In this document: positions 11,254 to 24,300 of the stretch, piece by piece
Position numbering within the stretch: position 1 is the stretch's first letter
How the letters are laid out: each line of letters opens with the position of its first letter
Assembly (NCBI RefSeq): GCF_964204865.1
Contig: NC_135252.1
Coordinates: 8,329,383 to 8,393,382 of the forward strand
Source: Styela clava
Lineage: Eukaryota > Chordata > Ascidiacea > Stolidobranchia > Styelidae
Reading direction: 5' to 3'
Length of the DNA: 64,000 bases
Notes under the pieces: generated by a model
Told to the model about the DNA's origin: nothing
Seen by the model: only the letters and a program-made list of their open reading frames with translations
The model's database searches: none
Position numbers and translations under genes: made by a program

Positions 11254-13446
11254 ATGGGTGAAGAGGAAGATGAACCATCGCCTAAATTAGCTAAGATTGA
11301 TGTGGAGCTACATCCTTTCCATCGATTGAAAAATCCAGTCGTCCTAAATGAAGTAAAGGAAAAGAAACTTGTATTTCTCCATGGAAAAGTTGGAGAAGAC
11401 AACAAAGACGCAGGTTAATTTTATTTTCAACATTTACATTTCATGGCTTAATTAACTTTATGGTTTATGTGTAACGCAATAAAAGGCACTCCAAAATACC
11501 TTATAACAATCACCTTTTAAACATTTTTCAATTTATTTAAAAGAGCAATTTATCTTCTTATTTTCTAGTTGTAATATTGGAAAAAAGGCCTTTTGACACA
11601 TCACCAAAGGGCTTGAAATCTCTATTTTCCGAAGAAACAAAGCTCCGCCAAGATTTATTAAATGATATCTACAGTACATATGCAGCAGTACCCACTTCAC
11701 CGCACACAGAAATTAAGGTAGTCTACTTTAAAAATGCGATTTCATCTTTGCCTGATGACCACTTCAACCTTTTTTTAATGGTGGTGTTGAGAGCAAGGAT
11801 AGAGCATTCAAATAAAAGTAAACTTTCAAAAGGGAGTTTGAATGAACTTGACAATTTGAATGGTTTGGGATATGAAATGTATTTAACGAGTTATATGTTC
11901 GAAATTGAGTGCTTTGAAGTAATGTACTATTAATAATAATTGAAATCATAAAATGATATTTTTTTGTTTTTTGCTTCTGTCAATTATTATTATTCTCATC
12001 TGTTAATTTTAGACAACTGTGATATATCCAGCAACCACAAAGCACATAGAAAAATACACAAAGCAAGAAGTTGAAGTAATAGAGGAAACTGGCGATGACT
12101 ACAAGCAAATCACACTGCCATATTTGAAAGAAGAAAATCGATTCAGTGTGCAAGTATGATTAAAAGCATATGAAAACAAAATTATAGGTTTCATTCAGAA
12201 TTGACAATACCATAGAGCAGGTGTGTGCAACCTTTAATACAGGAGAGGCACATTCAAATAACTGGGAGAATCCGTGGGCCACACCTTTATATAACATAAT
12301 CTTTAATTAATGGCAAGCACAACAAATTATTTATGACAGGCATTGTTTGCTTTGCACAAGTATAGTTTTGCATGCAACTTATATGAGAAAAGTATGTTGT
12401 ACATAAATCGTAAATAGCAGTTGGAAAATAATTTTTCTTTTTATATATCACCTATGTAGAACAATTGCAATAGTCTGATCTTTTTACTTTTATATAAAAA
12501 AGTATGTTTTTATATTTCAGAAATAATAATATTACATAATATTCCCATCTATTTATGGTATGTTTTTTTCACAGTGGGTTTTCAACATTCTGGATAAGAA
12601 AAGCGAATCCGAAAGGATTGTATTTGAAGATCCTGATCCTGAAATAGGATTCATTCTTCTCCCCGATATGAAATGGGACCTGAAAGACATAGAATCATTA
12701 TATCTGATGGGTATGCAAAATTTTCCTTGTTTTTGTTTGATCCTCACAATCCTTGAAATTTAATATTTTGTGTAGCCAATTTTAGAGAATAATTTGTATA
12801 TTCATTGCTTCTGATGGCTGCCATATGCCACAGTGGGATTTTCTAATGGTTATCACATATGGCTTATTTATGCTGGTATTTTAAGGATTAACATCCCAAA
12901 TAACAGAAGCTTCTTATATGGTGCATCACATATTTTTTCTTCCCAGCTCTTGTTCACAGACATGATTTAAAGTCACTTCGTGATTTGAATAAAGATCATT
13001 TACCACTACTGAAGAACATAAAGCAACGTGGAGAGGTGACAATTTTGTTTTGGAAATCAATTGAAGCTTATTAATAGAACAAGACTTAAGGACGATTTTT
13101 CTTTTACGTAGGATGCAATACAGGAAAAGTATGGAGTGAAGAAACACAAGTTAAGAATATATTTCCATTATCAACCATCTTACTACCACCTCCATATACA
13201 TTTCACAAACATCGCCTTTGATGCTCCAGGTAACTAAACACAATCTCAATATACACCTAACAACATTCATCTTCTGTTTCTTTCTAATGTTATTCATTTT
13301 CAGGATCGTCTGTAACCAGAGCTCATTTACTGACGGATGTCATTGAAAATATTGAATTCATGAGCGATTATTACCAGAAAAAAACCATGACATTCGTTGG
13401 GAAGAGAGATGATAAGCTTGTTACGGCTTTGCGAAAGACGCCATAA
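11254..13446 (+). CDS. DCPS: Scavenger mRNA decapping enzyme DCPS (HIT family)
   Basis: DCPS hydrolyses the m7GpppN cap left after 3'-to-5' mRNA decay, releasing m7GMP. Seven exons join in frame: 11254-11413, 11569-11717, 12013-12153, 12575-12710, 12947-13035, 13112-13229 and 13304-13446, giving 311 residues (human 337). The HIT triad lies in exon 6 as HYQPSYYHLHIHF, with H251, H253 (predicted nucleophile) and H255. Other family blocks are NDIYSTY in exon 2, EETGDDY in exon 3, IVFEDPDP and LLPDMKW in exon 4, SLRDL and LPLLKNI in exon 5, and AHLLTDVIEN in exon 7. The N-terminal region is acidic and then basic. The ATG at 11254 is the first in-frame start I can support. A hAT remnant sits in intron 3. 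All catalytic residues I can judge are present. Confidence 0.95.
12215..12300. mobile_element. hAT-type terminal fragment in DCPS intron 3
   Basis: The start GAGCAGGTGTGTGCAAC followed by GTGGGCC resembles a hAT terminus. An inverted copy of the same end (22140-22236) lies in a MAP-gene intron, ending GTTGCATACACCTGCTC. The partner end of this copy was not found. Confidence 0.55.
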
Positions 13447-15340
13447 CAGAATGAAAAGCCATTTGGTTATCTCAGCCTTGACCGATTATCCCAAAGTCAA
13501 GACAAAAAGGTGTATAATGCTTTTGGCATTCATTTTTAACCACAAGATCTCAAGGATTGACGAAATCACAGAAACTGCTATCTACAACTTTGTGTTTTAT
13601 CCCAGAAGACTTAAGACATGAAATATTTTGAAATAAAATTTTATTTTGCAACAATAGCAGGTCATCTACAAATCGAACAATGCTGATACCCTTAAACATT
13701 AAAAAGTAAAGTATTACAAGATCTAAAATACTAATAAAACAAGTCTTTTATGATGACCAGCAGCAGTAATTCAATTTTTTGTGTATGTGCAATTTTCCCT
13801 ACATCTGATTGACATTTGGGTTACAAAAATATTTAGACACCTTGAGAATATAAATGGCAAAGTAAGCAATCTATTTCATGTTCTTCAGCAATAATTCACC
13901 ATGGAATGAAGATGAGCAATATTACATAAATTTGTTGACGATTTATTAACACCATATGGGGGGGAATCTTACTAAAAAAAATAAAAAGCCAATCATATCG
14001 TAGTTTATGTATGGAAAGTTGAAATAAAAATTCACACTACAAGAATGTGACGTAATTTGAGATAGCGTATTTTAGAGTGGGACATCTTATTGAGTAGCTA
14101 CGCTCATTTTTTCTAGGGTCTGTCAAGCATGATTTGTGTTTTATATTCCAAGCCGAAGGGTCTGCCGATCACAGCTACTGTGAATTGATTATGTACTCAC
14201 ATGTAATATATCTCTTTTTTTTTTTTTAAAACTTACTTAAAAATTAAAAGGCTACGCCAAGATGAAGTGATTTGTTCTGCCCATTCAGGGATGAAATGAC
14301 ACCAGACTGCACAGCTCAGCTGTTAACTAACCCATTAACGTACAATGCAGTACTTATCACATGTCAATTCTGTGAGTGTGCTGAACTGACCAACTGAGAA
14401 ACAATTTTTTTGCCCTCCCTTATTGGATGGTTATATACTGAAACGGATAGACTCATTTGCTAGGGAATGCGGTATTTTTCACATTTGGACAGTTACCAAT
14501 AAGTCTATGAATACAATATAAGCATTCATTGAACAATGCTTCGTGTCACAAGCTTAACGGACCCAAAATTTCCCACATATTACATGTACTACAAGTATTC
14601 CTAATATGACATATATGGAACAAAAAGAAAACAAATAAATTTCGACACTAAAATAACAAGAAGTAGAGACAATCACCACAATGTTGAAATACTTGTGCAA
14701 TTCCTGAGCAGCAGTATGATTAAACAAGTTTATGTATCATGCGTGTTAGTTGTATACAGATATTCATATGATTTTGTGACATAAATTGAAGGCAAGTGTA
14801 CGGATCTGATGAAAGTTGAGATGTTGGGCTTAAGCACATCAATTCTAGTTCTGATATTAAAATATTCAGCTAGTAGGGTTTACGATTTATTATTTGTTCT
14901 CAGTAACCACAAAATTCTCTATTTGAATCATTGTTGCTGGGCAGTCAGCTTCCCGCAAAAATGTCAAAACGTTGTTATGCAAGAATCAGCTGATGCGAGT
15001 AAATGAATTACAGAACCTGAGTTCTGATAGTGGGAGAACAGAACAAAATTAGTTGAGCACCGATTTATATCATAAAGAACAAGCAAATTTTATAAATCTA
15101 TCATGTCTCTTTCCCAGCAAAAGTAACAAAAACACATTTACAGCTTAAAAAATCAGTAATTGGTACCATAATAAAATTGCAAAAACTTCAAACAAATAAT
15201 TGAAATCTGTCATATCAAAACATGTTTCATGCTATTGTACATCTCTTTCTTGTACCTCCTCCAGTTTTGTAAAAAATACTTCTTAACGCCCAAAGATTAT
15301 GTTGACGAAATCGATCCAGAAGCTGAAAAAAGAATTCATG
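13447..15340. other. Convergent intergenic / 3' UTR region between DCPS and the MAP gene
   Basis: The region holds the DCPS 3' UTR start and, on the other strand, whatever follows the MAP stop. A 16-T run lies near 14213. Plus-strand open frames at 14809 and 15229 have no recognisable domains. If the MAP gene splices beyond the donor-like site just after 15420, a terminal exon would lie here, but I could not identify one. Confidence 0.4.
13632..13637 (+). promoter_or_regulatory. DCPS poly(A) signal AATAAA
   Basis: A canonical AATAAA lies 186 bp after the DCPS stop, followed by a T-rich stretch. It is the first such hexamer on the plus strand downstream of the gene. Confidence 0.65.
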
Positions 15341-18300
15341 TTATTTGCCACTTTTTGAAAACAACTCTAAAGAATATACTTGAAAAATGCCGCTTTTTAA
15401 ACATATCTTACATCCAATGCTTCCTGTGCCATTGAAACCAGTAGCAGTTTTTGGTGCAGCTGTTTCATTGAAGTTTAGTTTTTCATCGTATATCTTCACA
15501 TCACCTCCACCTGCTATATGATCAGCATTCTCCAATGATCCCACCTTTGAAAGAAAACAACTAATATTGGGAAGAACTGCACGAATTAGGGAGATGGCTA
15601 AAATTTGCCAAAAAAAGCCAGATGTATGCATCACTTGGTTAGACTTGTTGAATTCATATGGAATTTTAATACAGCATTGTCACCAGCAAACTTAATCATG
15701 TATCCAGGCATTCTTCGACTGTGCCGCTATCCGTATACCCACCACAGATGTCAAATTTCGAGCGCTTTTTACTAGGACTTGGTTAGTTCAACCTTCGAAT
15801 AGGTTAAGATGAATTTTCATTCAGCTCAGAATTGCATTGCAAGCATCTCCTGCACTCAAATACTCAAAACAATAAAGTGATTCAACACAAGTTGTATACC
15901 TTTGATTTTGCAGTATCTTTGAACAGAGGTTTTTCATCAAAGATTTGTACATCTCCTCCACCAGCAATATGATCCGCATTATCTAACGAACCACATTTTG
16001 ATTTAACGTTTGTCAAATCGAGCGTCTTGCTGACAATTTTAACCTAAAATTTAAAAAAATACATATTGGGAGAAAACCATCACATTGACAAAACAGTGAA
16101 GATTAGCAAAATAAATTATTTTCTGAAGAATACAGATTGATTTTGACATACCGGTAATTTCCGCACCCAACTCTATATATCTTGCAAGCCTTTTTCCTAT
16201 CAAACAAAGAGATTTACCTTTCCTCCGCCAGGTGTGTGTGTTAGATTGTCCTTGCTTCCAACTTTCGACTGCACCTTGCTGGTGTCAATTTTTTCATGAT
16301 GTATTTTGACCTAAAGGAAAAAAAATAGAAGCCGGTTTTAAAACTAGTTTTGACAGCAAACACTAAAGATACAGTTGCTGCTTTCTTCATGGTGCAATGT
16401 CTATAATGCAAACAATATATCACATCCAATTTGTGCATAATGTTTCGTGCTTGAAGTTAACTCCAAATTAAAGATCCACCTGTATATATTAAATGATTAT
16501 TTACTACCGCTATGCATAGCTAGGAACACCAGCATGAGAAACACAATGACCTAAAATTGATTCATACCAGCAAGATGACATTACGCAATTTTATCATAAA
16601 AATATTATTTTACTTGATGATGACAGAATAGTAAAAAAAAAGTGACACTATTGCGAAATATATTTGCATAGGCATAAGTATATGAAATAAAGAAGAGCAA
16701 GAGATTGAAAATCATTTATGATGAGCAACAATCAGATAGAACGCAAAGGAAGAGATTACATAAATGAGCAATGTTTGAAGAATAATGTTTCAAATATTTC
16801 ATTAATATTTGAAACAATAATCACCCCCTAAAGTTTATGTTAGTACTAGAGATGTACCGATACCACTTTTGTCGCCGATACCGATACCGATCCGATACCA
16901 GCTAAAAAAGCCGATATAAATATTACTTAATTAGGTGTGCTGTGTAGGGCAGACGGGTTAAAACAATAGTCTTTGAGCGTTGTTCATAGAACACATTATT
17001 TCAGATCGAAATAAAGATATATCACATAATATGAAATTAATGTTTGGTGTTTGCTTTAACTGATTAAGATACACTGTACAGTAACGCTAGTAATCTCGGC
17101 CGGGATGTCCAATTTGAATTTAATGTTAATATCGCGACCTTCGAATATCGTTATTCGTGTTTAAAAGAATATCAAATATCACCCACACATTCTAGAGCCG
17201 CCGTCCTACGTTCGAATTAAAAGCATTTTTCAAATATTTTATTTCGTGGCTAATCGTAATCGTCGACGCAATAAGTCAAAGCCAACATGAAAGAATATCA
17301 ATCAGCACCGACCAAAAGAAGGCCTACATATAACCGTCGAGGATGTTTTCTTACTTTACTATTTTATATTATTATACAATTGCCATCATATATTTTGAGA
17401 CAGTCTAGGACTCTAGGCCCTCTGGGGCTAGGCGGTCATGTCAATATATCTATAAAGAAATTGTGTAGTTAAACAAAATTAATATCTGCGTAGAGGGATA
17501 ATTGTGTCGGAATTTAGTTTATCGATGTCGTCGGACTAAATGACACTCGTACTTGACGACAAACAGTCAGAATTTATACCCGTGCCAAAAGTCCATGTGC
17601 CGTTAATAAGGACCCCAATTCCACTGTATGATTTAAAACTGGGCGCCTAATTGCTTTTTGTTATGTGCCGTGTTGATATATTTCTTCATAATTACTATGT
17701 AATATTAAAAATGTCAATATAAAAATTTGACAGCGAAAATAGCTAAAAATACGTGAATCCTATTCTCTCGCGGGGGTAGGGACATGTATGGCTCATAGCT
17801 CACGATCTCTCCAGACAAAAAATAAATTAAAAAGTAGTATTCCAACTTATCTTTTAAAACATTCTGGACCATATCAAAAAGGTAAATATATCGGAAATAT
17901 CGGCCTTAATCTAACCGATACCGATACATGGCCGATACCGAAAAAATGGCCGATATTGCCGATACCGATACCCGATACATCGGTACATCTCTAGTTAGTA
18001 CTTATTACTTAACATTTATTAATCAATATCTATTGTATTGAAAAAAGACAAACTAACAAAATAACATTATGTCTTCGGAAGCAAACTGATGAATGTCGCA
18101 TAGAAGACACTTACCTAATAAATAATTTTCAGATAAAAAAATATTTATTTCTGAGAATTTATTATAGACTTTGAATATTTAAAAACCCATTTTGAAAAAA
18201 TGTGTTCGCCAAGGAATACTGTAATCGTCTGTATGATAAACAATCATTAGACTTAACAAAAACATGATGACTAGACGACGACAAATGAATACAACGACAA

Positions 18301-21300
18301 TCAAACCTTCCCACCACCAGGAGTGTGGTTAACATTATGAAGACTTCCAACTCTTCCAGAAACGTTGTCAAACTTTGATTTTTTGTTGAATATCTTCACC
18401 TGGTTTCATCCAAAAGAAGTAATGTCATCATTGTTTGATTGTAATCTTTACTTATCCATAATATCAGAAATATTCAGAGCATTGTTATACATGCTGAGAT
18501 TAGTCACTTCAAGCAGTTGAATACAGAAGAGAAAAGAGCTTTTCAGGCACATCCACAAGATGTTGGAAATTTGAAGACAAATAGAGAAGAGACTGGAAAT
18601 TCAACAATACAACAAATCTCCATAAGACATCACATATCTTTACAAAAGGCGAACTAAATTGCGAATAGAACTGCATTTGGCAAGACGAATACAAAAAGGA
18701 GGAATATCATACTGTTCCACAAAACATGCATTTTCAGGCATAACATTAAATAAAGTTGGGTTAGGAAAGCCTCACAAAACGAGTTAAAGTTTTTGCAAAC
18801 AACAAAGACTGATTATCCGTCATGCCATGTTAAAGATGAGTTGACATTGTTTCAGTTTCTTTACTCTTCAAATCCTATTGTTGGTCGTCAAAGTAGAATT
18901 ATGACAAGAAAATGACCTTTTAGAAAATACCTGAGAAGATAGATATAGGCCTGAACAACACATTGTCAAAACTTTTAACTTTCGATGTGATTCCTTCATA
19001 GTTGGAACGTCGTCTTTTTTTGACTGTCACCTTTTACAAGCACCAGGTTTAAATATTGAAGATGATTGAAAGGCGATTCTTTCAGTTTCAGAACTGACAA
19101 CTACCAAATACCAAAGGTAATAAATGCAAGTCGCACAAGTAAATTCAACAAAACAGCAACTATGAATAACATCTATTCAATACAAGAATAATGATTGCAG
19201 TGCGGAGGTTTTAACACCAGCATGCATTCTGTTGTTACTATAAGCAGCCCAGCGAGATGAAAAGCTATACAACCAACATGAAAATACCAACGTAATAGTC
19301 TTTTGTACATATCTCCCTTTTACCAAATTTCCAGAATCAAAATAAAACAGCTTATTGAAAATAAAAATATTTAAAATAACTGAAATATGCTTGAAAATTT
19401 GTCTCATTAACTTCGGTGTAAATGGTTGGTGCTGATAATTAAATAGATATCATATGATCGACATCACGGAAGAAAACAGTCATACATTTAGATTTTAAAC
19501 CCTATCTTCTCCAGTGACACTAATCCAGCACTTTTACTGATTAAGAAATTAGGTCACTTACCAAAATGTTTAGTTTGAGAACTTCAGAAATAATAGTACC
19601 ATTACTAAATCAACAAAAATTGATAGTATAAATTGTAAACAATATATTATAAATTTACAGAAAAAATAAATTTGATAAATGACTACAGTCACATTACAAA
19701 TCATTATTAAACACCATACACTCTTTACAGTCACACCAACAATGGTCACACACACCCAAACACAAATCATGCTAATGCTATAAATCTGACACAACTTACA
19801 TTTCCACCTTGTGCTGTATGTTTCATGTTGTCTTTTGATCCACATTTAGATGTGACATTACTGAAGTCTAATTTCTTGCTTTCAACTTTGACCTTGAAAT
19901 CATCAAAATAATCATGATTACGAATTACAATGTGAATCACATTGAGGATAATTACTAATGTATTAGTTAGTGTAATACTGTTAGTTTTGACGACATCATC
20001 GATGGAAAGTAATATGTCTGATTTGCATCTAATGTCACATCCAATAAAATTCATCCACAAATTAAAAATCAGGACGATGAAGTCTTGTGTAGCAACAACA
20101 GCTATTGGCACCAGGTTTAAAGAAATTTTGACTTCAACCCTAAAAAAAAAATTTTTTTGACTACAGAAACTCTGGCGTATTATAAACTTTTAGACTTCAG
20201 GCTCAGCACTATATCAAATGAACTGATTGATGTAAACCGAACCCAATCATATTCAAATCTGACAAATCAAAAAAAAAATGTCCAAACCACAAACATGATG
20301 TTTATGAAGTGAAAGAGGGAACATTCATACCATAACCATCCCATGGAAAATACTTCCCAAAAATTCTAGGCATAGGAGCTGTACAAAGACGATGACACTC
20401 AAGCTTTAAGCCACTACCTTTCCACCTCCAGGAGTATGAGTTAAGTTGTTGAAGGTACCACATTTGGAACTGACATGGCTCAAGTCCAATTTCTTGTGCT
20501 CAATTTTCACCTGTTAGCAAAACAGACATTGGCAAACAGACATTCTTCATTGATTGATGTTCTTATTCTTAACCTGTCTTTCTATAAAGCTATTCTAAGC
20601 AATATTCATATTATTTACTAATAGAGATAAATTACCTTTCCTCCACCAGGTGTATGAGTTGTGTTAGACAAGGATCCACATTTTGATCCAACATTGCTGA
20701 AATCCAGTTTCTTGTTTTCAATTTTTACCTGGTTGATTATGAAAATTGCTTTAATCGCATGAACTTAGTAACATAAATCTTGATACTACGAACATAAGAG
20801 CAATGCTTTAACGTACGGTAAGGAGGGTCAAATAACTGATAGATCAACACAATATCAGCAAGACTACAGCCAAATGTCAGAAAATTGAAATAAAATTTAT
20901 GATCCTAACACTAACAACAACACACTTTCCACTTCATGTTTAAAAGCAACAAAATCAATCAAATCACCTTTCCTCCACCAGGAGTATGTGATGTATTCGA
21001 CAATGATCCACATTTGGATCCAACATTCTTGTAATCCAACTTCTTATTCTCAATTTTGATCTGCGAAAACAGATGAAAGATAAATTTTTATATAGGTAAT
21101 AATAATAATCAACAAAAGTGCCCTATATTCGGGGCGTGAACAATTTTTTGGGAGGCATGGAGCTAATTAAAAATAAACAAATTTGTTAGATTTGATCCTG
21201 CTCGTCTTATTTTGGATATTTACTTTTCTTTATTGTTTACACTTCTTTTTTATGTACACATATTTTCAACCTGTTTTTTGAATAGAACAGACTTTCGCCT

Positions 21301-24300
21301 TACTATATGTTATTTGTGGCTTATTGTTAGCTAGTTATTTTTGAGGTGAGGGGGGGGGGGAAGCTTGACAAATTCTAAAAAAGGAACGTGGCTCGAAAAG
21401 TTTGAAAACCACTGATCTAAACAATATATCATAGATTCTTTTCTTGCATATTTCATTACTACGTCTCTGGCAGTCAGGGTAGGTGACAAAAAAATGCATG
21501 AATATCCTTAAAAGTATTGATCGCAAATCTAATCAAGCATATGTAATATAAAATCAATAACTTACTGCACAAAAACGCAATAATTAATCATAATGTGTTT
21601 TGTAGAATTCAATGCATTATACCATATTGATTAAATTCATTTAGTGCACAGTGCATATCCGCACAATATGTTATGCATTACATTGTAATATATTGTGGAA
21701 TAACATGAGGAAATAAAAGAATAACTGCTAGTCTCAAATTTACATATGGTAGATATTGTTGTGCAGAATATTATTGTGTCATGCCAGTTAAACAGGTTTT
21801 TGTTGTTTTATTCTGACAAAATTTTATATGACACAAATTTCATATTGATGTCATCCTCTCTGAATAAGGCTCTGTACAAACTTTCACTTGTATTTAAGAG
21901 CTATGGTAGTTACTGATTAAGCTTAGTAACAAAAATTCATTACTGCAAAAAAAATGTTTAATATTTCCCCTTTAGTTCTTTCAAAAAGTTGAACAAGATT
22001 TTTTGTTTTACGGGTAAAGACATTTATTGATCCCTTGCAAAGATTCACTCCATATACTAGACGCAATAAAATCAAAGAAATTTCAACTTCCAAATTATGA
22101 ATGAAATAATGATACTCTATCTCTGCACTATCTCCTCTTGCCCTGCCTCCTCCCGCTAAATTTCTCAAGTGGCCCAGCTAGATATCAGAAGTTGGTTACA
22201 TGGCCCACCAACAAAAAATGTTGCATACACCTGCTCTAACAGGATAATTTAAGTAAACTCTTATGGTCAAAAATAATGTTTTCTTAGTTCATATTCATAT
22301 AGCGTTTTATACAGTATTAGTAATCCCTCTGAAAAAAATACCAGGATACCACGATACAAATGCACTTTGAGATTTTGAGAATATTACTTAACATTGTTAA
22401 CAAGAAGTAATAAAACAAATGTAGCAAAATATTGAAACAATTACCTTTCCCCCAGTTGGTGTGTGATGAATATTGGATTTGGAACCAACTTTGGATGTTA
22501 CTTTACTGTAATCAACTTTCTTGTGTTCAATTTTCACCTAAAATATATATTGAATGATCGACTTCGTCATCCGAACTACAAGATTTATCATAGACAGGAA
22601 TTCACCAAAGCAAAAAGTGTTACGGAGCCTAGAGATAGTTAAAATTTCAGCAAACCTCTCAAAAAATGGGATTATTTTACAAATTAGGGAAGAATGGACA
22701 GAGAGTAAATGCAGAAAAGGGCAGTTTGAACTAATACTGATATAGATAAAATGTGTAAATGAAAAAATGAGTAGATTTAATAGAACTATTGACTCAAATC
22801 AAAATACTGTCGAAATACTATTAAATTGTGAAATTAATCATTAAATCAATCATATAGAATTATACACAAATTACCAACATTCAACAATTCGCAACAAAAT
22901 ATTGCTGAAAATAATGTTGAGAAAGTTAGTTTTATTATTGGGTGTGAGTACTGGAAATTCAAAATAGGAAATCATTTGGTTAATCATTATAAATGATTTA
23001 AATTAGTATATTAAATTAAATAGTTCTGAATAATGTTCACCTTTCCCCCACCAGGAGTGTGTTTAGTATTTTCCATTGAACCGATCTTACTTTTTACATT
23101 CTTTGTGTCGGGCATTCTTGGACGAGGTCTGCCACCGTCTGATGACTAAACAATACATTTAACTATTGTTGAATGATACAGGTGACAGGAACACATAAAG
23201 TGGAAAGAGTTGCCTGACTAGCACAATGATACGTATATCTAAACAACTACAAACCTGAAAACTATAATGACAAACTGGGACAAATAGTCATGCATATAGC
23301 CAAATCTGAAATTTTTTCATTGTATATATCAACATTGTTCAAACAATATTCAGCTCAGAAAGGTAACAGAATGAAGCTTGGTGGTGCGGCGCATCGCGCT
23401 AAGCGTTAGGAATATGTTCGCCACCTCTGATTACCCTGCGTGAGTTCGCAGGTTTGAATCCTTTGGGAAATAATTATGTTCAATTGCTGTAGGTTTACAT
23501 AACTGCTGGTCAGTTGCGGCTTCCTCCACCAAGTCCATGCATCTGAAACAAATAATTGGCTAACCCCATAGACGACATGGATTGGTAACCGGACTTCGCC
23601 AATTAAGTCGTTGTACAGGCTTCCCATTCCCCCGGGATAAATATGTAAATCCATTCCTATCCCTTTTTAACAATGAATTAAACCAACAACAGTTTTTTAT
23701 AGAATTCATACCACCATAAAAACAAATTATTTGAGAAAAAGAATTCATACCTGTGAGCTAGGAGTCCTAGGTGTTCTGGGTGTAATAGATGCTGGGCTTC
23801 TAACAGGTGCAGATCTTGGAGATCTTAGTGCTGGCTATGCATTTGAATAAGAAATTTATTTTAAAAATAAAAAGTCGAAGTCTCGTAAGACAAACATGAT
23901 GGCCAGTTAAAACTAAAACTGTGTTCTAAAATGAACCATTGTAAATATAAACAAACATCTCAACATATTGCCAGGAGTGGATGTATTACAGAATTCACAC
24001 ATCTAAGCAATGCATTCAAACGCATAACTCTTTTGATTATTTTATTGAAAACTGGAGTTGCAAATCTCAATCGAGATGTAGGTTATTTTCCAGATTAATC
24101 TTAGATGGTGATTGCTTGGAATGTGTGAAACCTCATTCACAAACCTCCATCCTAATTCATGTTCGTAGGATTCATTTTGCTAAATTGTCGTTGCTCTTGG
24201 GACAAAAATTATTTTCTGTTTTAGGACATCAGGCTATTAACATTCAAATTTACAAATTAGTATTGATGAATTCTAAAAGGCCATCACTCTCATTTCTTGG

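Larger units (their letters stand above)
15500..23145 (-). repeat. Array of ten tau-type microtubule-binding repeats, mostly one per exon
   Basis: R1 lies in a 105-bp exon (23145-23041). R2-R8 lie in seven exons of exactly 93 bp, each starting and ending in phase 0. R9 and the first half of R10 share a 144-bp exon (16043-15900); the rest of R10 opens the last exon. Each unit has a SK(I/V/C)GS-type core and a P-G-G-G-type turn. PGGGK occurs in R1, R3, R4, R5, R7 and R8; PTGGK in R2, AQGGN in R6, AGGGD in R9 and R10. Cys in the core occurs in R3, R4, R5, R6 and R9. R3 and R4 differ at few residues, suggesting recent exon duplication. Vertebrate tau has three or four repeats, with 93-bp exons for R2 and R3. 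Confidence 0.92.
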
